NCBI GenBank assembly: GCA_021774335.1
Contig: JAJFJD010000023.1
Location: forward strand, 86,001-150,000
Length of the DNA stretch: 64,000 nucleotides
Direction: 5' to 3'
From: Alphaproteobacteria bacterium
GTDB taxonomy: Bacteria; Pseudomonadota; Alphaproteobacteria; UBA8366
Under the pieces are notes generated by a model. The model searched no databases and was not told the DNA's origin. It was given only the letters and a program-made list of their open reading frames with translations. The translations under genes were made by a program, and so were the position numbers. Each line of letters opens with the position of its first letter. The stretch's first letter is position 1. Below are positions 9,323 through 18,161 of this stretch, in pieces.

Positions 9323-10512
9323 TCAGCGGGCAGATCGCCGCAAAAGCCGATACCGGCATGCGCAGCGTTACGATCCTAGGGTCGACGGGCTCGGTCGGAT
9401 GCCAAACGATCGATTTGATCGCGCGGGAGCCGGAACGCTACGCGGTCGAGGCGTTGACCGCGAATACGAATGTCGAGGCGCTCGCGGAACAGGCACGGGC
9501 ACTGAAACCGCGCTTCGTCGCGATTGCGGATGAAAGTAAATACGCTGACCTGAAAAGCGCGTTGTCCGGTGAGCCGGTTGAGATCGCGGCCGGAAATGCG
9601 GCGGTTATCGCCGCGGCGGAACGGCCGGCTGACTGGGTAATGGCCGCGATCGTTGGATTTGCCGGGCTCAAGCCTACGTTGGCCGCGGTGCGCCGCGGGG
9701 CGGTTGTCGCCTTTGCCAATAAGGAATGCCTCGTCTGCGCCGGCGAACTGATGATGCGCGAGATCGAGGTTCGCGGTGCGACGCTGTTGCCGGTCGATTC
9801 CGAACACAATGCGATTTTCCAGGTCTTCGATTTCGAGCGGCGCGGCGGGATCGAGAAGCTCGTTCTGACGGCGTCCGGCGGTCCATTCCGCGAATGGGAC
9901 GTCGCACGGATGGGACAGGCCAGCCCGGCGGAGGCGGTTGCCCACCCCAACTGGGACATGGGTGCGAAGATCTCGGTCGATTCAGCCACCATGATGAATA
10001 AGGGACTGGAAGTCATCGAGGCGCATCATCTTTTCGGCATGCCTGAGGACAAAATCGAGGTCCTGGTGCATCCACAGTCGGTGATCCACAGCATGGTGAC
10101 CTATATGGATGGGTCGGTGCTGGCGCAGCTCGGAACACCGGACATGCGGACGCCGATTGCCTACACCCTGGCTTGGCCGGGCCGGATGACGACTCCGTCG
10201 GAGCGGTTGGACCTCGCGACTGTATCGACCCTGACATTCGAACCGCCTGATTCTGAACGATTCCCGGCGCTGCGCTTGGCCCGCGAGGCCTTGAAGATCG
10301 GTGGAAAAGCGCCAACTATATTGAACGCCGCGAACGAGGTGGCTGTCGCGAGCTTTCTTTCTGGTGGGATCGGATTCCTCGACATTGCTGCGGTTGTTGA
10401 AGAAACCCTGGAACGGACGCCGAATGGGGCTCTCCAGTCGTTGGAAGACGTCCACGGTACCGACGAGATTGCGCGACGGACGGCAACCGACATTGTCGCC
10501 GCGCGGGCATAG
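9313..10512 (+). CDS. dxr: 1-deoxy-D-xylulose 5-phosphate reductoisomerase
   Basis: Second step of the MEP isoprenoid pathway: NADPH-dependent rearrangement of DXP to MEP. It is 399 residues, the family length. The Rossmann motif VTILGSTGSVGCQTIDLI lies near residue 18. The metal and substrate regions follow (PVDSEHNAIFQ, LTASGGPFR, KISVDSATMMNKGLE), with the C-terminal NAANEVAVASFL. The start at 9313 overlaps cdsA by 10 bases and has GGGGGAG upstream; an ATG at 9358 would remove an unconserved 15-residue leader and is an alternative. A later MEP enzyme, the IspDF fusion, is encoded at 49809-50975. Confidence 0.96.
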   Translation: MAVISGQIAAKADTGMRSVTILGSTGSVGCQTIDLIAREPERYAVEALTANTNVEALAEQARALKPRFVAIADESKYADLKSALSGEPVEIAAGNAAVIAAAERPADWVMAAIVGFAGLKPTLAAVRRGAVVAFANKECLVCAGELMMREIEVRGATLLPVDSEHNAIFQVFDFERRGGIEKLVLTASGGPFREWDVARMGQASPAEAVAHPNWDMGAKISVDSATMMNKGLEVIEAHHLFGMPEDKIEVLVHPQSVIHSMVTYMDGSVLAQLGTPDMRTPIAYTLAWPGRMTTPSERLDLATVSTLTFEPPDSERFPALRLAREALKIGGKAPTILNAANEVAVASFLSGGIGFLDIAAVVEETLERTPNGALQSLEDVHGTDEIARRTATDIVAARA

Positions 10513-10547
10513 CCGGCTTTCGGGCCGCCAACCAACACAGTAGGGCC

Positions 10548-11669
10548 ATGGATTTTTTTCTGATCTACATACCTGCCTTTCTCGTCCTCTTGACGGTATT
10601 GGTCTTCGTTCACGAGTTTGGCCATTACTGGGTGGCGCGGCGCTGCGGCGTTCGCGTCGAGGTCTTCTCGATCGGCTTTGGGCCGGAAATATTCGGCTGG
10701 ACCGATAAGGCGGAAACGCGTTGGAAGATCAGCGCGATTCCGCTTGGCGGTTACGTCAAGATGTTCGGCGAGGGCGAATACAGCGGCGGCGGCGACAGCG
10801 AACACGCGATGTCCGCCGCGGATGAGGCGGTCTCATTCCCGCATAAAACGTTGGCGCAACGCTCGGCGATTGTTTTCGCGGGGCCGGCGGCGAACTACAT
10901 TTTCGCGATCATTGTTCTCGCGACCCTGTTCATGTCGCTTGGCCAACCGCACACGCCCGCGACCGTCGGCAAGGTGATCGAGAACAGCGCGGCGGCCGAA
11001 GCGGGAATTCAGCCCGGCGATGAATTCATCCGGATCAACGGGTCGGATGTCGAGCGTTTTCGCGATGTTCAACGGATTGTGCAACTACGGCCGGGTGAGC
11101 CGCTTGACGTCGTTGTTCTGCGCGACGGCAAAGAAGTGCAGATGACCGCGACGCCCAAGGCGAGCGAGGCCAAGGACGCATCCGGCAACGTTCATAAGAT
11201 CGGTTTGCTCGGCGTTCAACGATCCGGCATGGAATTGAAGAAGCGGGGTCCGCTCGAAGCGGTTTGGGAAGCGGCGAAGGAATCGGCGGACCTGACCGTT
11301 GATACGTTGACAGCCGTCGGTCAGATCATCAGCGGCAAGCGCGACCTTAAGGAGTTGGGCGGTCCGGTCCGGATTGGCCAGTTGTCCGGCGATACGGCAC
11401 GCCACGGATTCATACCCTTCATTTCGCTCATGGCGCTTTTGTCGATCAACCTCGGGCTGATCAATCTCTTCCCCATCCCGATGCTCGATGGCGGCCACTT
11501 GTTGTTTTACGCCATCGAAGCGATCCGCGGACGCCCGCTCGGCGAGAAGGCAAAAGATATCGGATTTCGGATTGGACTGGTCTTGGTCCTGGGCCTTATG
11601 CTATTCGTCACCATAAATGACCTGGTTAATCTTCCAGTATTCGAGTTCGTTAAGAATTTAATGACCTGA
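10548..11669 (+). CDS. rseP: RIP-type site-2 zinc metalloprotease RseP
   Basis: Inner-membrane protease that cleaves transmembrane substrates such as anti-sigma factors and remnant signal peptides; 373 residues. The zinc site is HEFGH at residues 22-26 in the first membrane helix, and the third ligand lies in MLDGGH (D314) near the C terminus. One PDZ domain is visible around residues 125-200 (GIQPGDEFIRINGSDVERF), whereas E. coli RseP has two. The gene lies between dxr and bamA, as in most proteobacteria, which ties envelope-stress signalling to outer-membrane assembly genes. Confidence 0.94.
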   Translation: MDFFLIYIPAFLVLLTVLVFVHEFGHYWVARRCGVRVEVFSIGFGPEIFGWTDKAETRWKISAIPLGGYVKMFGEGEYSGGGDSEHAMSAADEAVSFPHKTLAQRSAIVFAGPAANYIFAIIVLATLFMSLGQPHTPATVGKVIENSAAAEAGIQPGDEFIRINGSDVERFRDVQRIVQLRPGEPLDVVVLRDGKEVQMTATPKASEAKDASGNVHKIGLLGVQRSGMELKKRGPLEAVWEAAKESADLTVDTLTAVGQIISGKRDLKELGGPVRIGQLSGDTARHGFIPFISLMALLSINLGLINLFPIPMLDGGHLLFYAIEAIRGRPLGEKAKDIGFRIGLVLVLGLMLFVTINDLVNLPVFEFVKNLMT

Positions 11670-11682
11670 ACTAATGACCTGA
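11659..11682 (+). repeat. Tandem 11-base repeat over the rseP stop codon
   Basis: TAATGACCTGA occurs at 11659-11669 (ending in the rseP stop) and again at 11672-11682, a 13-base period. It looks like a small tandem duplication of the gene end. The second copy continues into ACCTG-AC-CAGGT, a short inverted repeat. No function is evident. Confidence 0.5.
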
Positions 11683-11710
11683 CCAGGTTAATACAGGGAG
11701 CGTTACTTAG

Positions 11711-14086
11711 TTGGTGAGCGGGCTCAGGATCGCCGTTATTTGCGGCGTGTTTTTATGCGTTGCGGTCGCGCGCGGGCCTGCGTTCGGGCAGGGCAGCGGC
11801 GTTCCGACGATCGTTCCGCCGGCGCCGGTCACCGGCGCGCCGGGACGCTCCGAGCCGACCCCGCGGACGACAGTGCCGCGCATTTCCCCTTCCGGCGGAA
11901 CGGTTTCAGAAGTCGCGGTCGAAGGTACCCAGCGTATCGACCCGAATACTGTCCGCACCTACATGACGTTGAAGGAAGGCGAACCGTTCGATACCGGAAA
12001 GGTCAACGGATCGCTTAAGGCTTTGTATGCGACCGGATTGTTCGCCGACGTAACGATCAGCCGCGAAGGGGATCGCCTTGTCGTTCGCGTCGTCGAGAAC
12101 CCGATCATCAACCGCATCGCGTTCGAAGGGAATGACGAACTCGACGATGAGCAACTGTCGCCGGAGGTACAGCTTCGTCCGCGCGTCGTGTTTACGCGAA
12201 CGAAAGTCCAGCAGGACGTCAAGCGGATCATCGATCTCTACCGTCGCAGCGGCTACTTCGCGGCGGTCGTCGAACCTAAGGTAATCCAGCTCGCCCAGAA
12301 CCGCGTCAATCTGGTTTTCGAGATCAAAGAAGGTCCGGAATCCGGAATTCGGAAGATTTCGTTCGTGGGCAATCGTGTTTTCTCGGACAGCGATCTTCGC
12401 GAGATCATACTGACCAAGGAAAGTATCTGGTGGCGGATTCTCACTTCAGCGGACAAGTACGACCCGGATCGGCTGACCTTCGACCGCGAACTGTTGCGCC
12501 GGTATTACCTCGAAAACGGATATGCGGATTTTCGGGTCGTATCGGCGGTTGCCGAACTCGCCCCGGACCGCAGTGATTTCTTCGTTACCTTCACGGTGGA
12601 GGAAGGTAAGCGATATAAATTCGGCAAGATCGACGTGACGTCCAAGATCAAGGAGATCAAGCCGGAGATCTTGCGTCCTCTGATCAAATTCAAGGCTGGC
12701 GATTGGTATAGTTCCCAACAGGTCGACGACACAGTGCTGGAAATTACCAACGTGGCCGGTAATTTCGGCTATGCCTTTGTTGAGGTCAGGCCAAGGGTAC
12801 GGCGCGACCGGGACAATCTCACCATTGGCGTGACCTTCGAGGTGCTGGAGGGTCCGCGCGTCTTCGTTGAACGGATCGATATTCGCGGCAATACGCGGAC
12901 GCTTGACCGAGTAATTCGCCGGGAATTCCGGCTCGTCGAGGGTGACGCTTTTAATTCGGCCAAGATGCGCCGTTCGCAGCAGCGGATCAGAAATCTCGGT
13001 TATTTTTCCAAGGTTGACGTCACCAAAGTCCGCGGCGCTAGTCCCGACCGAACGCTCATTCAGGTGGACGTTGAGGAGCAACCGACCGGCGAGCTTAGTC
13101 TAGGTGCAGGCTTTTCGACGCAGGATGGTGTCGTCGGCGAGGTCGGTATCCGTGAACGGAATCTCCTTGGGCGCGGTCAGGACCTGAAACTAAGTTTTCG
13201 ACTGTCGCAGCGGACACAACAATTCGACCTTGGATTTACGGAACCGTACTTCCTGGACCGTAACCTATCGGCAGGTTTCGACCTCTTTAACATCCGGTCG
13301 AGCCGGGATAGCGAAAGTTCCTTCCGCGAAGACAAGGTCGGCGGCCGGACGCGGTTTTCATACGAGATCAACGAGAACTGGTCGCAAGGCCTGCGCTATG
13401 CACTCGAATATATCGATATCAATGACGTCGACGATGACGCATCGCAGATCGTGAAGGATCAGGCCGAGCCGGTCTTTAAGTCATCGGTTGGACAGACCGT
13501 CACCTATGACACAAGAGACAGCCGATTGTCCCCAACCAAAGGATTTGTTGCGCGGGTCTCAACAGATATCGCCGGTTTAGGGGGCGATGTTCGTAGTGTG
13601 TTGGGGACGGTGAAATCGCAGTATTACATCCCGATCAGCAAGAAATGGATTGGCATTCTGAGCGCCGATGTGGGGCATCTCGAAGGGCTGGGACAGTCCA
13701 CCCGTATCACCGATCGGGTCTTCTTAGGCAACGATCGTATGCGCGGTTTTGAGGTGGGTGGTTTGGGGCCGAGGGACCGCGTCACCGATGATGCTCTGGG
13801 CGCCGACACGTATGCGATCGGCTCGGCTGAGATTACATTTCCAGTCGGGCTGCCGGAGGAATTCGGCGTTCGAGGCGCGCTCTTCACCGATGTCGGTACT
13901 GCGTTCGGCGCCGACGGATCGAATTCGTTGATCGAGGATAGCAAGCAAGTCCGAATATCCAGTGGATTCGGCATTGCATGGAAATCGCCTCTAGGTCCTG
14001 TGCGGTTGGACCTCGCGTATCCGTTTCTCAAGGCTGATTTCGACAAGACACAACTCCTGAGTTTCAGCTTCGGCGCACGGTTCTAA
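11711..14086 (+). CDS. bamA: Outer membrane protein assembly factor BamA
   Basis: Essential core of the BAM complex, which inserts beta-barrel proteins into the outer membrane; 791 residues. An N-terminal signal peptide (hydrophobic AVICGVFLCVAVA, cleavage near AFGQ) is followed by a Pro-rich linker. Five POTRA repeats follow to about residue 440 (for example VSEVAVEGTQRIDPNTV and IRKISFVGNRVFSD). A 16-strand barrel then ends in a C-terminal aromatic residue (SFSFGARF), the BAM recognition signal. The start is TTG at 11711 or GTG at 11714. GGGAG at 11696-11700 precedes them by 10 or 13 bases, so TTG fits slightly better. The next gene encodes a periplasmic chaperone. Confidence 0.95.
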   Translation: MVSGLRIAVICGVFLCVAVARGPAFGQGSGVPTIVPPAPVTGAPGRSEPTPRTTVPRISPSGGTVSEVAVEGTQRIDPNTVRTYMTLKEGEPFDTGKVNGSLKALYATGLFADVTISREGDRLVVRVVENPIINRIAFEGNDELDDEQLSPEVQLRPRVVFTRTKVQQDVKRIIDLYRRSGYFAAVVEPKVIQLAQNRVNLVFEIKEGPESGIRKISFVGNRVFSDSDLREIILTKESIWWRILTSADKYDPDRLTFDRELLRRYYLENGYADFRVVSAVAELAPDRSDFFVTFTVEEGKRYKFGKIDVTSKIKEIKPEILRPLIKFKAGDWYSSQQVDDTVLEITNVAGNFGYAFVEVRPRVRRDRDNLTIGVTFEVLEGPRVFVERIDIRGNTRTLDRVIRREFRLVEGDAFNSAKMRRSQQRIRNLGYFSKVDVTKVRGASPDRTLIQVDVEEQPTGELSLGAGFSTQDGVVGEVGIRERNLLGRGQDLKLSFRLSQRTQQFDLGFTEPYFLDRNLSAGFDLFNIRSSRDSESSFREDKVGGRTRFSYEINENWSQGLRYALEYIDINDVDDDASQIVKDQAEPVFKSSVGQTVTYDTRDSRLSPTKGFVARVSTDIAGLGGDVRSVLGTVKSQYYIPISKKWIGILSADVGHLEGLGQSTRITDRVFLGNDRMRGFEVGGLGPRDRVTDDALGADTYAIGSAEITFPVGLPEEFGVRGALFTDVGTAFGADGSNSLIEDSKQVRISSGFGIAWKSPLGPVRLDLAYPFLKADFDKTQLLSFSFGARF

Positions 14087-14090
14087 AGAA

Positions 14091-14705
14091 ATGAATGCCG
14101 GTCGGCGATACACGGCCTTATTCGCAGCGATAGCCGTGCTTTGGGCAATGGCGGCGGTGAACGACGTGTCGGCACAGCAGGCCGCTGACGACAAGAAACC
14201 CGACGCTGTGTTACCGCAGGCTGTTGTAGGCGTGATCGACTTCCAGCGGGTCGTGAAAGAATCGTCTGCCGGCCGGAGTGTCCGCGATCAGATGGACACG
14301 CGACGCAGCAAGTTGCAGAAGGAAATAAGATCGATACGCCAGGAGCTTGAGACCACCCGGTCGGGGCTGTCGAAGCGGGAGCCGGGCTTGTCCGAATCGG
14401 AATTCAGCGCCAAGCGTCAGGCAATGCGGAAGCGCGTCGGCGAGCTTCAGGGGATCGTGCAAAGCCGCAAACGCGAGATGGATGCCATGTTCAACTACGG
14501 CATGGGGCAAATCGATATTGCGTTGATTGCGATACTGAAGGAGTTGGCCGAGGAACGCGGTATCAACCTGATTCTGAATGCCGGTCGCGGGCGGGGCCTT
14601 GTGCTGTTCGCCGAGAAGCGGATCGTCATTACGGATGAGGCCCTGCGTCGGTTGAATGCTAGACTTCCAACGGTTGAGTTGACCGCCGCGGAGAGCCGGA
14701 AATAG
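14091..14705 (+). CDS. OmpH/Skp family periplasmic chaperone
   Basis: Periplasmic holdase that keeps unfolded outer-membrane proteins soluble before BamA inserts them; 204 residues. A signal peptide covers about residues 1-28 (YTALFAAIAVLWAMAAV, cleavage near VSAQQ). The mature part opens with VVGVIDFQRVVKESSAGRSV, the typical first strand. Long charged helices forming the tentacle-like coiled coil come next (about 70-140), then a final strand region (NLILNAGRGRGLVLF). It starts 4 bases after bamA, the usual bamA-skp order. It is longer than E. coli Skp (161 residues), as is common in alphaproteobacteria. Confidence 0.88.
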   Translation: MNAGRRYTALFAAIAVLWAMAAVNDVSAQQAADDKKPDAVLPQAVVGVIDFQRVVKESSAGRSVRDQMDTRRSKLQKEIRSIRQELETTRSGLSKREPGLSESEFSAKRQAMRKRVGELQGIVQSRKREMDAMFNYGMGQIDIALIAILKELAEERGINLILNAGRGRGLVLFAEKRIVITDEALRRLNARLPTVELTAAESRK

Positions 14706-14790
14706 ATTGGCATCCTTGCTGCATAGCTTGATTGCTGGGCAGGAACGGCGGATATAAGGGCGCAATAAGGGTCTAGTCGGGAGGTAAGGG

Positions 14791-15279
14791 ATGGACGATA
14801 GCGTGCCAGGCGCGGTAGCCGCGACGGGTGAGCAATTGCCGGACGTCGATATTGATAGGATTATGGCGGCGCTGCCGCATCGTTATCCTTTCCTCATGAT
14901 CGATCGCATTGTTGAGTTGGTCGCGAACGAAAGTGCGACCGGTATCAAATGCGTAACGGTTAACGAGCCGCATTTTCAGGGACATTTTCCCGAAAAGCCG
15001 ATCATGCCCGGTGTCTTGATGATCGAGGCGATGGCCCAAACCGCCGCTGTCTTGGTTCTGGAATCAGGCAAGCTCGATCCGGAAGGCAAACTGGTCTATT
15101 TCATGTCGATCAGCGAGGCGAGATTCCGGCGTCCAGTCGTGCCAGGGGATGTCTTGCGGATCGAAGTTAATAAGATTCGTAATCGCGGCAATGTCTGGAA
15201 ATTCAAAGGAAAAGCGAAGGTCGAAGATCGCACCGTCGCAGAAGCGACATTTTCGGCCATGTTGGTGGAAAACGTCTGA
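14791..15279 (+). CDS. fabZ: 3-hydroxyacyl-ACP dehydratase FabZ
   Basis: Dehydrates 3-hydroxyacyl-ACP in fatty-acid elongation; 162 residues, hot-dog fold. The catalytic histidine lies in [13 protein letters not shown], and the catalytic acidic residue in [21 protein letters not shown] strong ribosome site (GGGAGGTAAGGG) precedes the ATG. The 85-base gap after the chaperone gene contains TTGATT (14728) and TATAAG (14753), but with a 19-base spacer, so an internal promoter is only possible. lpxA starts directly after the stop codon. FabZ and LpxA compete for 3-hydroxyacyl-ACP, and their coupling is widespread. Confidence 0.97.
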   Translation: MDDSVPGAVAATGEQLPDVDIDRIMAALPHRYPFLMIDRIVELVANESATGIKCVTVNEPHFQGHFPEKPIMPGVLMIEAMAQTAAVLVLESGKLDPEGKLVYFMSISEARFRRPVVPGDVLRIEVNKIRNRGNVWKFKGKAKVEDRTVAEATFSAMLVENV

Positions 15280-16089
15280 ATGGCTACGAAAGTTCATCCG
15301 ACTGCGATCGTGGAACCCGGCGCGGAGTTGGGCGAAAATGTTGAAGTCGGTCCCTATTGCTGCATCGGCGAGCATGTAACCCTGGGCGACGCGTCTGTTT
15401 TGCAGGGGCATGTGGTGTTGGCCGGCCGGACAACGATCGCCGCCCACGCGGAGATATATCCCTTCGCATCGATTGGCCAGCCGCCCCAAGACCTAAAATA
15501 TAACGGCGAACCGTCGACGCTTGTCGTTGGCAGTCATTGCCGGATTCGGGAATACGTCACGATGAATCCCGGTACTCAAGGTGGTGGCATGGTCACGTCG
15601 GTCGGTGATCATTGCCTGTTTATGGTGGGATCGCATGTGGCCCATGACTGCCAGGTCGGAAATCATGTCATCATGGCGAATAACGCGGGGATCGCAGGGC
15701 ATGTCGTGCTCGGTGATCACGTCATTATCGGCGGAAACTCGGCAGTCCACCAGTTCGCGCGGATCGGCGAGCACGCCATGATCGGCGGCATGACCGGCGT
15801 CGAAAGTGACGTCATCCCCTATGGTTCGGTCGTCGGAGAACGGGGGCGGTTATCCGGATTGAATATTATCGGGCTAAAACGAAATGGATTTACACGGGAG
15901 CAAGTTCATAATTTGCGGTCGGTCTACAAATTCTTGTTCAGCGATACCGATAGCGGGACCGTGCTCGAGCGTCTCGACGATATTGCTGAGCGGCATGGTG
16001 ATGATTCCGAGATAATGGACATCGTTCGATTTATTCGTTCCGACTCGTCCCGTGGCCTGACGCAGCCCAAAAACGGCAATGGCGGATAA
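15280..16089 (+). CDS. lpxA: UDP-N-acetylglucosamine acyltransferase LpxA
   Basis: First step of lipid A synthesis: transfers 3-hydroxyacyl from ACP to UDP-GlcNAc. It is 269 residues. The N-terminal two thirds form a left-handed beta helix of hexapeptide repeats (for example VHPTAIVEPGAELGENV and VGPYCCIGEHVTLGD). The catalytic histidine lies in VAHDCQVGNH, and the C-terminal helical part (KRNGFTREQVHNLRSVYKFL) is typical. The start abuts the fabZ stop, and lpxI overlaps the end by 11 bases, indicating tight translational coupling. Confidence 0.96.
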   Translation: MATKVHPTAIVEPGAELGENVEVGPYCCIGEHVTLGDASVLQGHVVLAGRTTIAAHAEIYPFASIGQPPQDLKYNGEPSTLVVGSHCRIREYVTMNPGTQGGGMVTSVGDHCLFMVGSHVAHDCQVGNHVIMANNAGIAGHVVLGDHVIIGGNSAVHQFARIGEHAMIGGMTGVESDVIPYGSVVGERGRLSGLNIIGLKRNGFTREQVHNLRSVYKFLFSDTDSGTVLERLDDIAERHGDDSEIMDIVRFIRSDSSRGLTQPKNGNGG

Positions 16090-16897
16090 GCTAGGGATTA
16101 TCGCAGGGAGCGGCGACCTACCGCGTATGTTGATCGAGGCATGCCGCGCGTCGGGCCGTGAATGCCATGTGATCGCGATTGAGGGGCATACCGATCCGGA
16201 TGTGGTCAAGGACGTGCCGCATGATTGGCTTCGCCTGGGCGCCGCTGGAAAGGCCATTGAGATCGGCCGTGCGCTGAATGTACGAGATGTCGTCCTGGCA
16301 GGGGGTATCGAACGCCCATCGCTGTCGAGCCTGCGCCCCGACTGGCGCGCATTGCAATTCATCATGCGATTTGGTCGCAAAAGTCTGGGTGATGACGGTA
16401 TTTTGCGGTTGGTCATCGCCGAATTCGAGGCGGAAGGATTTCGCGTAATTGGACCGGACACCGTGTTGCAAGATTTAAAACCCGAAGCGGGCCTGTTGGG
16501 CAATCACGCGCCGGATCAGACGGCGGAGGACGATATCGCACGTGGGCGCGACGTCCTGCGCAGTATGAGCGCCGCCGACGTAGGGCAGGCAGTCGTCGTG
16601 CAGCAAGGGCTGGTCCTTGGCGTTGAGGCGATAGAGGGTACCGACGCGCTGCTCGCACGGTGTGGACCGTTGCGCCGTGAAGGGGACGGTGGTGTGCTGA
16701 TAAAGCTCTCCAAGCGCGGGCAGGAACGCCGCGCAGACATGCCGACAATTGGCCCCGATACCATATCCGCCGCCGCTGCCGCGGGGCTCCGCGGGATTGC
16801 CGTCGAAGCCAATGCGACATTGATTGTCGATCGGAAGCGGACAGTCGAACTGGCCGATCAGCATGGACTATTCCTGATCGCGGTTGCCGGCGAATGA
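16079..16897 (+). CDS. lpxI: UDP-2,3-diacylglucosamine pyrophosphatase LpxI
   Basis: Hydrolyses UDP-2,3-diacylglucosamine to lipid X in lipid A synthesis; 272 residues. The family signature LGIIAGSGDLPRMLIE is at the N terminus, with LRLGAAGKAIE and a C-terminal PTIGPDTISAAAAAGLRGIA region. LpxI is the alphaproteobacterial replacement for the metallophosphatase LpxH and is unrelated in fold; its position between lpxA and lpxB matches that role. It overlaps lpxA by 11 bases and lpxB by 4 bases. I see no other lipid X-forming gene in the window. Confidence 0.93.
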   Translation: MADKLGIIAGSGDLPRMLIEACRASGRECHVIAIEGHTDPDVVKDVPHDWLRLGAAGKAIEIGRALNVRDVVLAGGIERPSLSSLRPDWRALQFIMRFGRKSLGDDGILRLVIAEFEAEGFRVIGPDTVLQDLKPEAGLLGNHAPDQTAEDDIARGRDVLRSMSAADVGQAVVVQQGLVLGVEAIEGTDALLARCGPLRREGDGGVLIKLSKRGQERRADMPTIGPDTISAAAAAGLRGIAVEANATLIVDRKRTVELADQHGLFLIAVAGE

Positions 16898-18063
16898 CCG
16901 ATGGGTTTCTCCGCGTCTTTGTGGTCGCCGGAGAACCGTCGGGCGATCAAATCGGTGGGCGGCTGATGGCCGCATTGCGAGAGGCGACGGGCGATCGCGT
17001 ACGCTTCGCTGGGGTTGGCGGCGACGCAATGACGGCGCAAGGCCTGAACAGCATCTTCCCGATGGAGGAACTGTCCCTGATGGGCCTAATGGAAGTATTG
17101 CCGCATATTCCGCGCCTGCTAAAGCGAGTTCGACAAACCGCCGGGGCGATTGATTCGATGGAGCCCGATGTGGTCGTAACCATCGATTCCCCGAGCTTCG
17201 CCTATGCGGTGATCAAGCGCGTACGACGCTCGACCGCGCCGAAAGTGCATTACGTCGCGCCGACCGTATGGGCCTGGCGGCCATGGCGCGTGAGAAAGAT
17301 CAAACGCTATTTCGACATGATGCTGGCGCTGTTGCCGTTCGAGCCGCCCTTTTTCGAGAAAGCGGGCATGCCCTGCCGCTTCGTGGGGCATCCTGTCGTA
17401 GAATACCAGGCGAATGAGGGTGACGGAGCCGCGTTTCGGGAGCGGCATGGCATTGCGTCGGACGATACGGTGCTTTGTGTGCTGTTGGGCAGCCGGCGCG
17501 GCGAGGTGACGCGACATGCCGATCCGTTTGCGGGTGCCGTTGAACTGTTGTCCCGGAATCATCCGTCGTTGCGCGTGGTGACGCCCACTGTTCCTGGCGT
17601 GTCGGGCCTCGTTCAGAGCCTAACGGCGGACTGGGCGGTTCCCGTGACGGTCGTGCATGACAGCGGCGAGAAATACGCCGCTATGGCCGCTAGCGATGCG
17701 GCGATCGCCGCATCGGGCACCGTGGCATTGGAGGTTGCCCTGGCGCGGCTACCGGCTGTGGTCGCGTATCGGATATCGAACATAACGGCGGCAATACTGC
17801 GGCCGCTGCTCAATGTGCGTTTTGTGAATTTGGTGAACCTTATCCTCGACCGCGAGGTTGTACCCGAGCGCTTGCAGTTTCAATGCACGGCGGAGATCTT
17901 GGCTGGCGAGGTCGAGAAGCTACTTGGCAAGGCCGGGCAAGAGCAGATCGAGGCGGTCGATGAAGCGTTGCAGCAGCTCGGCGTCGGAAGTGTCCCGCCA
18001 AGCCGTCGCGCAGCCGACGCGATCCTAGATGTCGTTGCAGCGCATCAGCGAGCGCCCGCTTAA
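16894..18063 (+). CDS. lpxB: Lipid-A-disaccharide synthase LpxB
   Basis: Glycosyltransferase (GT19) that joins lipid X and UDP-diacylglucosamine; 389 residues, membrane-associated. Family segments are FVVAGEPSGDQIGGRLMAAL at the N terminus, GVGGDAMTAQGL, the MGLMEVLPHIPRLL helix, HYVAPTVWAWRPWR, and the nucleotide-binding LLGSRRGEV and AASGTVALEVA regions. The ATG overlaps the lpxI stop by 4 bases. It is the last gene of the long plus-strand cluster. The gap after it carries the terminator of the convergent gltA gene, and I see no separate T-rich terminator for the plus strand. Confidence 0.96.
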   Translation: MTDGFLRVFVVAGEPSGDQIGGRLMAALREATGDRVRFAGVGGDAMTAQGLNSIFPMEELSLMGLMEVLPHIPRLLKRVRQTAGAIDSMEPDVVVTIDSPSFAYAVIKRVRRSTAPKVHYVAPTVWAWRPWRVRKIKRYFDMMLALLPFEPPFFEKAGMPCRFVGHPVVEYQANEGDGAAFRERHGIASDDTVLCVLLGSRRGEVTRHADPFAGAVELLSRNHPSLRVVTPTVPGVSGLVQSLTADWAVPVTVVHDSGEKYAAMAASDAAIAASGTVALEVALARLPAVVAYRISNITAAILRPLLNVRFVNLVNLILDREVVPERLQFQCTAEILAGEVEKLLGKAGQEQIEAVDEALQQLGVGSVPPSRRAADAILDVVAAHQRAPA

Positions 18064-18089
18064 CATTTCAAGGTACTGAAATAAGAAAA

Positions 18090-18115
18090 CGGCGGATGGG
18101 AAGAACCATCCGCCG
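18090..18115 (-). terminator. Rho-independent terminator of gltA
   Basis: A perfect 10-bp stem, CGGCGGATGG (18090-18099) with CCATCCGCCG (18106-18115), encloses a 6-base loop. Read on the minus strand it is followed by TTTTCTTATTTC, so it terminates gltA 47 bases past its stop codon. The plus-strand side lacks a T tract, so lpxB transcripts are less likely to end here by this mechanism. Confidence 0.8.
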
Positions 18116-18161
18116 TGATCATGATACGTGCGGGAGTTTGCCCGGCCGCTATCTCTGAGTT

